NCBI GenBank assembly: GCA_905213905.1
Contig: CAJMKD010000044.1
Coordinates: 1 to 15,382 of the forward strand
Direction of reading: 5' to 3'
DNA length: 15,382 nucleotides
Origin: an uncultured Sutterella sp.
Lineage (GTDB): Bacteria > Pseudomonadota > Gammaproteobacteria > Burkholderiales > Burkholderiaceae_F
Shown: positions 10,201 through 14,989 of the stretch, in pieces
How positions within the stretch are numbered: the stretch's first letter is position 1
How the letters are laid out: each line of letters starts with the position of its first letter
Notes under the pieces: model-generated
The model's database searches: none
What the model was told of the DNA's origin: nothing
The model's input: the letters and a program-made list of their open reading frames with translations, nothing else
Translations under genes and position numbers: made by a program

Positions 10201-13200
10201 GAAGATCCGGACAAGCAGAACTTCACCGGCACGATGGAACTCGTGAGCGGCATCTTCAAGTTCACGGAAAAGAACGCCACGGTTCTCCAGAGCGTTGAAG
10301 TGGTGCTCGACGAAAACGGCACGCTCGATATCAGCGGCCAACCGGGCAATACGGTGGACCGCACGATACGCGGTTTGACCTTGGTCGGCGGTACGCTCGA
10401 ATTTGGTTCGCTCTCGATCGACCGTGTGAATACCGAAGCGATGTCGGCGCACGTCGATTTGATGGAAAACGATCTGAAACTGGCTGATCCGGAGAAGAAG
10501 GTTCAGATCTCCTTCGATCAGAATGCCGCGAACAACTTGTCGGCCACCGGTTCCGAAATCGTCAATGCATCTGACGAAGACGGTTCCAAGATTGTGCTCA
10601 TTCACAATATCGGCGATCTGAAGGTCATCGAGAACGGTGAAGAAAGAGTCTTCGGTTCTAACGACCGACTCGATGACTACATGCAGCTTGATTTGAGCGA
10701 TACCAATGAGAAACAAACGCTTAAGCAGGCGCTGACAACGAACCCCGATGGCGAGCTGGTTGACGTTGCGACGGTTCATCGCAATTTCGGTTCCTTCGGG
10801 TATGAAGATCTGGCTGACGTTGACCTGGGTAATGCGGTCTATGTTGATTACCAAATCAATTCGATCGAGCTGATCCATACGACAACGGATGCGGATGCCG
10901 GCGACAAGCGTTGGGAAGGTCTGACAGTGTCGACTTCTGAAGCGGCGAATAATCTTGGCGCTCACTTGTCGGGTGCCGGCAACTTGGTTATTGCTGAAGG
11001 TACCGGTAACAAACCGCTCTTCATTGGTTCGACCAAGCCCGAATCTGAACAGAACGAGTACGAAGGTCGTACCTGGGTTCAGGCCGGTGCGGATGTCGCT
11101 TTTGCTGCCGACAATGCGTTCGGCAAGACCTCTGCGCTTCGTGTGGATGCCGGGGCGACGGTCGACCTCAACGGTCATAGCCAGATCGTCGGCGATCTCT
11201 TCATCTATGGCGACGATTCGCTCGTAGGTGCAGCCGGTTCGACACTGAAGGTGACCGGAACGTCCGAAATCAGCGGTACCAGCCGCTATGAAGGGGAAAT
11301 CCTCTTTGACTCTAAGGAAGCAGTCACGGGCTTTGTAACTGAAGTCGAAGGTTTGGGCACGTCCATGAGCATCGGCGACAAATACACATTGCAAGTCACC
11401 GATCAAACCAAGACCGAAGGTGCGGATACCGTCCAGCTCTCGTCGAACCTCAAGGACGGCGAGTCCGGCGGCGGTGTGCTGAGCATCGGGTCGTCAACGA
11501 CTTCCGGCAATGTTCCGATCGAGCTGACCGGCGACAACATCGGCTTCTCCGGTCTGATCCAGGTGAACGACGGCTGGTCGCTTGCTGCGACAGTCAACGG
11601 AGACGAAGATCTTGCCGATCGCCTTGGTAAGGGTGAACTGCAGCTTGTTTCCGATGCTGAAGCAGTGATCGACTTTGAAAATTCGGGCGACGTGGCTTGG
11701 AACCATGCCGTCACGGGCGGCGGCAATCTCGTTGTCTCGACGGATTCCGGCAATGCCGTTGACTTCACAGGCGGTCTTGATAATTTCAAGGGCACCGTGA
11801 CGGTCGCGGGCGGCAACTTCGACCTTGCTGCGCATTCGGGCAAGCTCGGCGGAGCGGAAAGCTTTGTCGCCACCGGCGCTGATTCTCATGTCGAAGTCAA
11901 GGGCGACAACGTTCACTTTGATAAGGATGTTATCGTCGAAAACGGGGCGTCGCTCGGGTTTGAAAAGCCGCTCGATTTGAGCCAGACCGAAGAGCCGCTG
12001 CTGACGGTTGACGGCGACATCATCATCGGCGCCAATGCGCAGGTGAACATCAATGTCGACGGCGAACTCGAAGTCGGCGAAACGCCGGATGCGCCGCTCG
12101 ATACGAGCGTCATTACGATGGCGGACGAAGGGAAACTTGAGTACGTCATTGCTGCTGTGAACGAAGACGCTGCGCCGACCGGTCAGGTGTCGGTCAACAG
12201 CTCTGCGGATCTCGTTCTCAATATGAACGGCGAGTCCGGGTCGGGTACAACCACTGCATCGATCGACATCACGGATGGCGGCAAGACGGTTGCCACCGGC
12301 AAGTACGACTTCGATCTTGCTGCTTCCGTCGATCGTAAGGAACTCGGCATTTCCTACCATCTCAGCGAGGTGGATGTTCATAAGGGCGAAACGCTGCGTC
12401 TCGCCGGCGCCGTATCGGGCGCCACGTCAAGTGAGGATTGGGACAATGCTTCCGTGCTGCGTGCTGACATCACCGATACGCACGGCAACGGCTCTGTCGC
12501 GCTTGTCGAGGGTGAACTCAAACTCACAGGAGGCCACAACACCTATCACGGTACGACCACAGTCGGCAACGGCAGTTCCGAAGCTGTTCTGACCGTCGGC
12601 GAAGGCAGTTCGCTCGGGAATACCTCTACCGTGACGGTGAACGGCAATGCCGCGCTCGTCAATGAATCCGTATTGACGAAGGCCCAAAACATCGTTGTCG
12701 ACGAAGCCGGTGCGCTGAATCTCTCCGCCTGGCGAGAAACGTCCGGCCTGCAAAAGGTCAGCCGTCTCGAGCTCACGAGCGGCAAGTCTGTCGTGAACGG
12801 CACGTTCATCGGCGAAGGCGATCTGGCGCTGACCAACAAGGCAACGTTTGACGTCAACAATCTGTCCGATTACGAGTACACGGGCAACGTGTCGGTCGGC
12901 GAGGAGGCGCGCTTCGCGCTGAACGCCACAGGCGGTACGACGGTTGAAGTTCACAACAACTTCGAAGCTTTGCCCGATGCTGACGCCGGTACTGTTGCCT
13001 TTACGGGCAACGGTGCGACCTTCAAGCTCGAAGGCCACTCCGTCGACTTCAAGAGCGGCACGTTCTCGCTCGGCGACAACGTCACGATCAGTGCGTCGAA
13101 CATCAATGCGCTTGGCGGCGAAGATTCGACCATGACGATCACGACCGAAGGCAAAGACGACGAAGCCACGGTTCTCTTCAACTACGCCGAAGAAAAGTCG

Positions 13201-14979
13201 AATCGTTACGTCACGATGACGCAGACGATGACGTCCGGCATCACGTTTGAAAAGACGGGCAACGGCGTTCTTGAGCTCTCTGACAATGCCATGGGCGCCG
13301 GTGCGGTCAAGGTTGAAGAGGGTGGCGCCCTCTTCGGTGAGGCCGGTCAGACAGACGCCTTCGACACCGATCTCACGGTCGGTGAAGACGGCTGGGCCGC
13401 GGGCTTCGGCGGCGTGGGCACGCTCACGGTCGATCGCGGCGGTTCGTTCTATGTTGGCGGCCGTGCCGGTTACAACTCGATCCTCTCGAACGGCGTTGCG
13501 AGGCTCGCAGAAGGTGACGAATCCGGTGAAGCGATTGACGACGGCAAGACGGTGTCCTTCACGGTCAACGGCGACGTCAACAACAAGGGCGTCATCTATG
13601 TCGGCTCGAAGACCGATGATGGTGCGGCGCCTGCCGACAGCAGCTACATCGGCAACGAACTCGTGATCAAGGGCGATTACAACGTCACGGCGAGCGACAA
13701 CGGCGGCATCTTTGATATGAACGCCGTCATCGCGGGCAATGACAAGTCCTCTGCCGACCACGTCACCATCACCGGCAAGATCAATGGTGAGGGCTACATT
13801 GACGTCAACTACGACGAAACCGCCAGTACCGGCGGCGAACTCGAATACCTCGGGCTCGTCAGCGTGAATGGCGGCGACGACGGCGAAAGCCTGAAGCTCA
13901 AGGACAAGATCAAGATCGGCGACCTCTGGTACCGACTCATGTGGTCTGCGGACGAAAACGAGTACTACCTGCAGTCCTCGGTCACTGATCCGGGCGACGG
14001 TTCCTGGGACACGGAAGACGTCGAAAACGTCGGCGGCGGTGCGCGCTCCGCATTGGCGCTCATGCAGGTTCAGACGTTCGACCTCAGCATCCACGACCAC
14101 ATCGGCGAGACGCTCTATGTCGATCCGGTGACGGGCGAAGAACGCAAGACGACGTTCTGGATGATCCAGCGCGGCGACTGGACGAAGTTCGATAACGCGA
14201 GTGGTCAGCTCAATGCAGACGGCCACGTCTACACGACGCATCTGGGCTCCGACCTCATCACGCGCAATACCGACAACGGTACGGTGCGCTGGGGCTTGCT
14301 CGGCAGCTTCGCGGACGGCGACTTTGACATCTCGTCGAGCCTCGACGGCAAGACCGCACAGGGCAGCTTCCGCGGCTACTCCGTGGGCGGCTACTGGGCC
14401 TTCGAAAGCTCGGCTGAAAGCGGTCCGTTCGCCGCGCTGCAGCTTCGCTACAACTGGTTCGACAACGAGAACGGTAAGGACGAGTACGACGTCGACGGCA
14501 TCAGCATCACGGCCGAAGCTGGGTACGACAAGCTCCTCTCGAAGGGCACGACCTCCTCGGGCCGCACCTACGAGTGGCGCGTCGAGCCCCACGTCCGCGC
14601 TTACTGGACGAACTACGGCGATCCGGACGACTACACGACGCCGCTTGGCGAGACCTACAGCTCGAGCTTCGACAACGGCATGATGGTCCGCGTCGGCGCC
14701 CGCACGAAGATCGCTTCGATGAAGGGCACCGGTCCGGCCGTTCAGGCCTACGCCGAAGCCAACTGGGTCTACAACAACGGCGACTACTCGACCACGGTGT
14801 CGACGAAGTACGGCGATGTGACGAGCACCCAGGAAGGCGCCAACTTCGCAGAACTACGCCTCGGCCTCGAAGCGCAGTTCACGCCGAAGGTCAACCTTTG
14901 GGTTGAAGGCCACCACCAGACCGGTTCGGACAACTACGAGTCCTCCGGCGCGATGATCGGCTTCAAGTACCGCTGGTAA
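1..14979 (+). CDS. Giant type Va autotransporter, partial (5' end outside window)
   Basis: The frame is open from base 1 to TAA at 14977-14979, giving 4,992 visible residues with no start codon or signal peptide. In order it contains a repetitive beta-helical passenger (residues 1-4540), an autochaperone (about 4541-4660), a helical linker (about 4681-4705) and an AIDA-like beta-barrel (about 4718-4992) ending in aromatic Trp. In this family the barrel inserts into the outer membrane through the BAM complex and the passenger is exported to the surface, usually for adhesion, aggregation or biofilm. The passenger is rich in Gly, Ser, Thr, Asp and Asn, and only one Cys was found, as is usual for passengers that must cross the periplasm unfolded. 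Typical members are 500-3,000 residues, so this one is very long. The ligand cannot be read from the sequence. A TTG at 67 is not the start, because the frame and the repeat continue upstream of it. Confidence 0.95.
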   Translation, partial: KTFVTGGSVTLAKDSGFGTTSLLTISGGSVDLASYNQTVGALSVNGTEVLKGTGTLTIGLAGDDAATTSTISGANNFAGTVALQNDHTLTLSDTSGLGSQASVSFASADEKLIVEDADGGVFGTSLLGAGSISLSGQGIEIAGGNGGFSGVWQILGDSSVSANGTSAASADTLLGSGATVNFETASGSLTLRNSGSTSWSVDEAFAGLGTLYVFGTGSDEQEFAFSRDWSSSTTFTGTMSIGSGMRFTVGGTGSGVNNAANLSQADFVLNEGSTLVVAAQEQTVDTFDELDVLGGTISLNGKFGLGAAPDELGSLQVGSLTGSGNVALLIPTGSESVAQTTTANALFDIDASDEGLFQALVTAENGAVSADGWTLNGSETTSGSGLRQDVKAADGTPTVAHAYYDYALKAGTIGDKSAIGIGYDLTQVDILQTLDFTSGGSLSATVTGSGNLVVTSGSVKLTGKNTYSGTTTVAGDLEAGESGLGHTSGLILESGAKYTNAGANTVGYLYQQNATLSINDKLTVFGSQASTIAGGSVTGSGSLVLESNTLTVSGTVGGDYTGRVELGANGSGAELKLENGAAGLGTGLVNFTNSDSTVSISAFEDTTLSNTFSGAGQIDVDLGGKDNVFAFSASQQSGVFTGKLNIANATYRLWNDNGSLSEATLSTNAGAVVEVNTIGNLADRKVSSLTLGGGTLDFGELSTSNDENGQISTGSVNFVEGQHTTIDLTLAAQTDATGSAVFGTGEKLYLIEGYGSLGAGADVQDYLTLHTDAQTTTETVRQHNTDVAKLHYGSGALASDGGGIYASWNLDTIELLSNANGGFRITENGTISALVSGSGDWTFDGTGAEVVIGTTSTNHNTYTGSTSVTNDAAVTLAKDEALGDTSKLEITSGGTVHFGNTAQTIGALSVTDSGSFSLGASGSVSLSGNSYIGTANTAVSGTIAVTGSHSLTLGHEDATGEADIVLGQDDALVLDGIGTEETPAVFDNQIAAADGTSGGKVDIAAGSFVELKNTTNTANVFSTASVDGTLYVNGMDETSTALGNAEIKMSGSGTTVLSGDAAWTLNNALDIGAEATLALSAGGIGNEFKFGGTDQTINGKVTFTDLLFKLGTGSVLTNADVTAGSQTHIIVEQGDAAQQVGDLTLASGSEITFEGSMGVGNVDTKTLGQLNVSGTLTLEAGSTVHVDIDEQTGAGSSIAQNQLVQTADEGSFQNLITAGTINGTVGSISLTDSNGVKLQTVEGFIKDEDDNNVAVGSFGSVLQIQGKSFGVHYGLQAIDIVGDLTISESGTFAIDISSVTGSGSLTVSASGEGLTLSGTNGYTVATNVTGILKADEGALGQTQLLNVAENASYTNIGENKVGELESSGTLVLDEALTVANDKRGGDGVSHIADIVTGTGDLNIEQGELVVSTVETTGTGDIPGYSGDVTLGTESAGATLTLEAEAGAKFGTGTIVFANKASSLNAEASGDVTLGNLLSGAGSIAVSGTGSNDAFGFNGSQTALAAGTDVSLTNVDYSLAKAGSDVFDKASLSLASGILTVNDGTSSYADRTIAGLTVNNAEVDFGTMGGDTQKGVINLAGNELDVGEDGATFKLNAELDDLTSNDGAAALTTGESITLVTDASSGNTTGIKVIVGDDANSYSQAIYQQHAQEDTASVHAYLTGTADSGMTATDADQDGDFDLSVGLSHKALEIVDEYVVSTDGELSLKVTDHDFQASAGGLTVSGAQLTLSNEENTYHGATKVQAGAALTLGADTALGNTSELNVDDQSSVAFGGYGQTIGKIDSSGVLTSTDGEGNTLTITNGGRASGTNDDFHMNVVLNGSKNLVLEGALALGDGSVTISSADTDLVLNGIGTAETAVEYANNVGGSGGVTVSGNSNVLLTGTNDFAGGLTVEKNSTVNAEGDIYSHIGSGTIALAGTANFTLTAQSTGDWDWDRKVVTGAGTLHAGTLHLDRADGAASGGDLVLTADSIKDFTGDISLENWSIALNETSTTFNALKGSQASLTLGAGANAEVTGDIALNGKTVTVGNGGSLTFTGVAAPGGDNDNASTLTVGELHLDDGFVIDLGVADPNVKADQLLTQDDAGGTDVKVATATNGISISGDLSSGHVSVNGSTVSEDDTIRFNVVQTSTEEAKNGTVAEGIYGVKFEETSGETANEENLVVNYELAGVEILGDKTLVMEGDGADETDGNTFKGFITGTGNLEIAGDAVYLTNNTNSFTGTTTVVAGASFHAAAGALGSETASTASLNVSGAGTAYITGNNTVEGLQIAQSGKLVLGDEKTAVPEDPVTLTLKSDATAGSRLDGNLVGNGTLMVVGSGDVDDINKLDLTIVGAQGDFYGDLVLDKRAWIDLTTTGTNIFGNSSADASNQIKVSKDSLLTIHSTNALGSIFGGVFADGAGEHGGRVEITLADSSLDFMFSTKQNEAGFTGTIALQKGTIALDNLFNDALPEGSAVKALADATLELGADGRAVLNSAIGGSTGSYDAHLGGLTMKGGSIEFGSINYDAGDDSAASGAHASHIDLGGDGILDLYAPVKDEESGNIVTQSTITIAQNETNTLSSSGTEMLAADDGTSIVLIHGIGKLYANGVDVTDRAEEYGQILNDYLHLVNDAEGTQLLEQEVSIDGSGSVVDVAEVVRTFDDELTFGHLSKDCTDYAVSLGYKVDQVGLLHATDAITSADISAGAYSNDNLWQGLTITTSDKEERNVFQAAIVDGGNNGAATGNLVLRGNGKGDVLTIAGNNTYHGKTWLKDGAQIAFGIDNAFGNTQALRIDDKSSVDLGTHSQTVDMLFALGDNAIKGVAGSELTVSDEAVIKGANAGFAGDINLNGDTTINDVAGLGKGTAQLGSGVTLTVDGAEGDLFNSAIVGGANKSIVIENEAAVAINNGQIKDYDGSFQVADDSSIAVSTVSGGIFEFNNLNTKIEGELIVENAQFTIPKPVQTGDQTYSILHGAELTVGDKGEIVVSHAVDRNQVTDLALNDGSTITFDGGATPGVTNPDQGHIDLGGGNLTIKGNVTVKVDMGSYVNADLVEEAQEVANLPLTATDLVADKTDMILSNLVSGDLPDNFTDGEGNDYRLTLETTGADYADGKLNVGIYNDASDKDVVATGTYDYKVSLTDEGENEGLNLSYGLVGVKLHKTLTLKGYEDEAFDNELGVAVTGKGGLKIASGTVSITGKNSYEGATTVQAGATLNTNSYGGSLGSASKHTSKLELVSAAEDASTTGAIANIRGSETVGALAMGEGTTLNLGAEAGGTSGKHVVFTIDSTVNDSHSVVAGNLVGGSDTTLAVIGDGKSDRADLTIKSANKDFLGDIHLTGAHVKLESLNSLGVSGTVVFDEDSTVEISSSSNEGTTSDNHYGEGVERNVHIFQNLLVGDGTLRVTLDNADDYFDFDARQYTYEDPDKQNFTGTMELVSGIFKFTEKNATVLQSVEVVLDENGTLDISGQPGNTVDRTIRGLTLVGGTLEFGSLSIDRVNTEAMSAHVDLMENDLKLADPEKKVQISFDQNAANNLSATGSEIVNASDEDGSKIVLIHNIGDLKVIENGEERVFGSNDRLDDYMQLDLSDTNEKQTLKQALTTNPDGELVDVATVHRNFGSFGYEDLADVDLGNAVYVDYQINSIELIHTTTDADAGDKRWEGLTVSTSEAANNLGAHLSGAGNLVIAEGTGNKPLFIGSTKPESEQNEYEGRTWVQAGADVAFAADNAFGKTSALRVDAGATVDLNGHSQIVGDLFIYGDDSLVGAAGSTLKVTGTSEISGTSRYEGEILFDSKEAVTGFVTEVEGLGTSMSIGDKYTLQVTDQTKTEGADTVQLSSNLKDGESGGGVLSIGSSTTSGNVPIELTGDNIGFSGLIQVNDGWSLAATVNGDEDLADRLGKGELQLVSDAEAVIDFENSGDVAWNHAVTGGGNLVVSTDSGNAVDFTGGLDNFKGTVTVAGGNFDLAAHSGKLGGAESFVATGADSHVEVKGDNVHFDKDVIVENGASLGFEKPLDLSQTEEPLLTVDGDIIIGANAQVNINVDGELEVGETPDAPLDTSVITMADEGKLEYVIAAVNEDAAPTGQVSVNSSADLVLNMNGESGSGTTTASIDITDGGKTVATGKYDFDLAASVDRKELGISYHLSEVDVHKGETLRLAGAVSGATSSEDWDNASVLRADITDTHGNGSVALVEGELKLTGGHNTYHGTTTVGNGSSEAVLTVGEGSSLGNTSTVTVNGNAALVNESVLTKAQNIVVDEAGALNLSAWRETSGLQKVSRLELTSGKSVVNGTFIGEGDLALTNKATFDVNNLSDYEYTGNVSVGEEARFALNATGGTTVEVHNNFEALPDADAGTVAFTGNGATFKLEGHSVDFKSGTFSLGDNVTISASNINALGGEDSTMTITTEGKDDEATVLFNYAEEKSNRYVTMTQTMTSGITFEKTGNGVLELSDNAMGAGAVKVEEGGALFGEAGQTDAFDTDLTVGEDGWAAGFGGVGTLTVDRGGSFYVGGRAGYNSILSNGVARLAEGDESGEAIDDGKTVSFTVNGDVNNKGVIYVGSKTDDGAAPADSSYIGNELVIKGDYNVTASDNGGIFDMNAVIAGNDKSSADHVTITGKINGEGYIDVNYDETASTGGELEYLGLVSVNGGDDGESLKLKDKIKIGDLWYRLMWSADENEYYLQSSVTDPGDGSWDTEDVENVGGGARSALALMQVQTFDLSIHDHIGETLYVDPVTGEERKTTFWMIQRGDWTKFDNASGQLNADGHVYTTHLGSDLITRNTDNGTVRWGLLGSFADGDFDISSSLDGKTAQGSFRGYSVGGYWAFESSAESGPFAALQLRYNWFDNENGKDEYDVDGISITAEAGYDKLLSKGTTSSGRTYEWRVEPHVRAYWTNYGDPDDYTTPLGETYSSSFDNGMMVRVGARTKIASMKGTGPAVQAYAEANWVYNNGDYSTTVSTKYGDVTSTQEGANFAELRLGLEAQFTPKVNLWVEGHHQTGSDNYESSGAMIGFKYRW
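1255..2406 (+). repeat. Passenger module 1 (A type)
   Basis: 384 residues. The boundary motif IGIGYDLTQVDIL is at 1255-1293. The strand-repeat core NTYSGTTTV starts at 1393 and is followed by GLGHTS and then YTNAGANTVG. The F-A-F block at 1885-1893 is followed by FTG, then ADRKVSSLTLGGGTLDFG near 2047-2100. The terminal block carries KLYLIEGYGSL and DYLTL, equivalent to the LIH..IG and DYL.L elements of modules 5 and 7. It is predicted to be mostly parallel beta-helix with a separate terminal sub-domain. Confidence 0.65.
2407..3804 (+). repeat. Passenger module 2 (B type)
   Basis: 466 residues. The boundary motif is IYASWNLDTIELL (from 2410) and the strand-repeat core NTYTGSTSV starts at 2578. 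Next comes ALGDTSKLEIT and the QTIGALSV stretch shared with module 0. A block reading DALVLDGIGTEET recurs as DLVLNGIGTAET in module 4. The F-K-F block is at 3262-3270. The terminal block ends in a short acidic stretch (KDEDDNN) before the next boundary. The shared elements support its grouping with modules 0 and 4. Confidence 0.65.
3805..5043 (+). repeat. Passenger module 3 (A type)
   Basis: 413 residues. The boundary motif is FGVHYGLQAIDIV (3805-3843). The strand-repeat core is degenerate (NGYTVATNV, from 3958) and is followed by ALGQT and YTNIGENKVGEL, matching module 1. An LLSGAGSI stretch precedes the F-G-F block (4480-4488), and an ADRTIAGLTV stretch follows, again as in module 1. The module ends with an acidic D-x-D-x-D-G motif at 5017-5043, directly before the next boundary. 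Confidence 0.65.
5044..6483 (+). repeat. Passenger module 4 (B type)
   Basis: 480 residues. The boundary motif is LSVGLSHKALEIV (5044-5082). The strand-repeat core NTYHGATKV starts at 5203, followed by ALGNTSELNVDD and YGQTIGKI. The DLVLNGIGTAET stretch matches module 2. The interior carries a 15-bp exact tandem duplication (5827-5856) and an A7 tract (5684-5690). The F-x-F block seen in most modules is not clear here. The terminal block is long and acidic. Confidence 0.6.
5827..5856 (+). repeat. Exact 15-bp tandem duplication in the coding sequence
   Basis: GCCGGCACGCTTCAC occurs twice back to back (5827-5841 and 5842-5856), in frame, encoding A-G-T-L-H-A-G-T-L-H. Identity at every base, including third positions, suggests a young slippage event in module 4. 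Confidence 0.95.
6484..7971 (+). repeat. Passenger module 5 (A type)
   Basis: 496 residues. The boundary motif is LVVNYELAGVEIL (6484-6522) and the strand-repeat core NSFTGTTTV starts at 6652. The F-M-F block (7252-7260) is followed by FTG. The terminal block carries IVLIHGIGKL (7726-7755), then NDYLHLVND and VVDVAEVVRTF. These are near-identical in order to module 7, with an offset of about 2.86 kb. The only cysteine found in the visible protein is encoded at 7960-7962, at the very end of this module. Confidence 0.7.
7972..9378 (+). repeat. Passenger module 6 (B type, long leader)
   Basis: 469 residues. The boundary motif is AVSLGYKVDQVGLLH (7972-8016). A leader longer than in most other modules carries WQGLTITTS (from 8077), so the strand-repeat core NTYHGKTWL only starts at 8227. 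DNAFGNTQALRIDD begins at 8284 and is followed by a VDLGTHSQTV stretch. The F-E-F block is at 8743-8751. The module ends with VATGTYDYKV (from 9319). Its leader and repeat closely parallel module 8. Confidence 0.7.
9379..10836 (+). repeat. Passenger module 7 (A type)
   Basis: 486 residues. The boundary motif is LNLSYGLVGVKLHK (9379-9420) and the strand-repeat core NSYEGATTV starts at 9535. NLVGG and a following F-x-G-D-I element match module 5 (NLVGNG, F-Y-G-D-L). The F-D-F block (10171-10179) is followed by FTG, then VDRTIRGLTLVGGTLEFG. The terminal block has IVLIHNIGDL (10591-10620), LDDYMQLD and LVDVATVHRNF, which pair one-to-one with module 5. Confidence 0.7.
10837..12342 (+). repeat. Passenger module 8 (B type, long leader)
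   Basis: 502 residues, the longest module. The boundary motif is VYVDYQINSIELIH (10837-10878). The leader carries WEGLTVSTS (from 10912), matching WQGLTITTS of module 6. The strand-repeat core NEYEGRTWV starts at 11053, and DNAFGKTSALRVD follows at 11110 with a VDLNGHSQIV stretch. The module ends with IDITDGGKTVATGKYDFDL, whose VATG starts at 12289 and matches the end of module 6. The F-x-F block is weak here. Confidence 0.7.
12343..13380 (+). repeat. Passenger module 9 (A type, membrane-proximal, atypical)
   Basis: About 346 residues. The boundary motif is LGISYHLSEVDVHK (12343-12384). The strand-repeat core NTYHGTTTV starts at 12538 and is followed by SSLGNTSTVTV. It lacks the LIH..IG terminal block and instead runs into a second, canonical strand repeat (FEKTGNGVLELSDNAMG, from 13246), then into the autochaperone. 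It therefore looks like the last repeat, merged with the conserved C-terminal stem of the passenger. Confidence 0.6.
13381..13980 (+). other. C-terminal end of beta-helix and pertactin/AIDA-type autochaperone region
   Basis: Residues 4461-4660. A G-V-G-T-L-T-V-D-R-G-G-S-F-Y-V-G-G rung and VNGDVNNKGVIYVG lead into IGNELVIKGDYNVTASDNGG and MNAVIAGNDKSSADHVTITG. Later come a GLVSVNGGDD element and W-Y-R-L-M-W...Y-Y-L-Q-S. This order (L-x-V-x-G-[DN]-Y, then L...D-x-S-x-[AT]-D-x-[LV]-x-I-x-G, then an aromatic Y-x-L...W-Y-L-x-S ending) is the known signature of the stable passenger stem. In this family the stem helps start folding of the passenger once it is outside the cell. Confidence 0.85.
14041..14979 (+). 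other. Autotransporter helical linker and C-terminal beta-barrel
   Basis: Residues 4681-4992. A short amphipathic stretch (ARSALALMQVQTFDLSIHDH), then IGETLYVDPVTGE, corresponds to the alpha-helix that fills the pore in this family. The barrel starts at TFWMIQRGDW (about 14152). It shows the family elements SGQL, Y-x-x-x-L-G-S-D-[LI], G-Y-S-V-G-G-Y-W, Y-N-W-F-D-N, AEAGY, V-E-P-H-x-[RQ]-[AV]-x-W, R-V-G-[AV]-R-T, [FY]-A-E-A-N-W-V-Y-N and FAELRLGLE. It ends in AMIGFKYRW, with alternating hydrophobics and a terminal aromatic residue as expected of a BAM recognition signal. The length of about 275 residues is normal for the domain. Confidence 0.93.
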
Positions 14980-14989
14980 TCCAATGCAC

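Noticed and set aside
9577..11406. Antisense open frame of 609 codons, with similar ones at 8035-9417 and 2818-4170
   Set aside because: These are shadows of the repetitive passenger. The protein text is a low-information mirror of the Gly/Thr/Asp repeats.
1..13380. CRISPR array or DNA-level satellite
   Set aside because: The repeats are protein-level, hundreds of codons long and diverged in DNA. No short direct repeats with unique spacers are present.
14170..14178. RGD tripeptide (possible integrin-binding motif)
   Set aside because: It lies in the first predicted strand of the outer-membrane barrel, not in the exposed passenger, so a role in host binding is unlikely.
12427..14592. Long antisense open frame (721 codons) opposite the barrel and autochaperone
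   Set aside because: It lies wholly opposite a clearly real coding region. Its composition follows from the codon bias of the + strand, and it has no recognisable domain and no ribosome binding site I could see.
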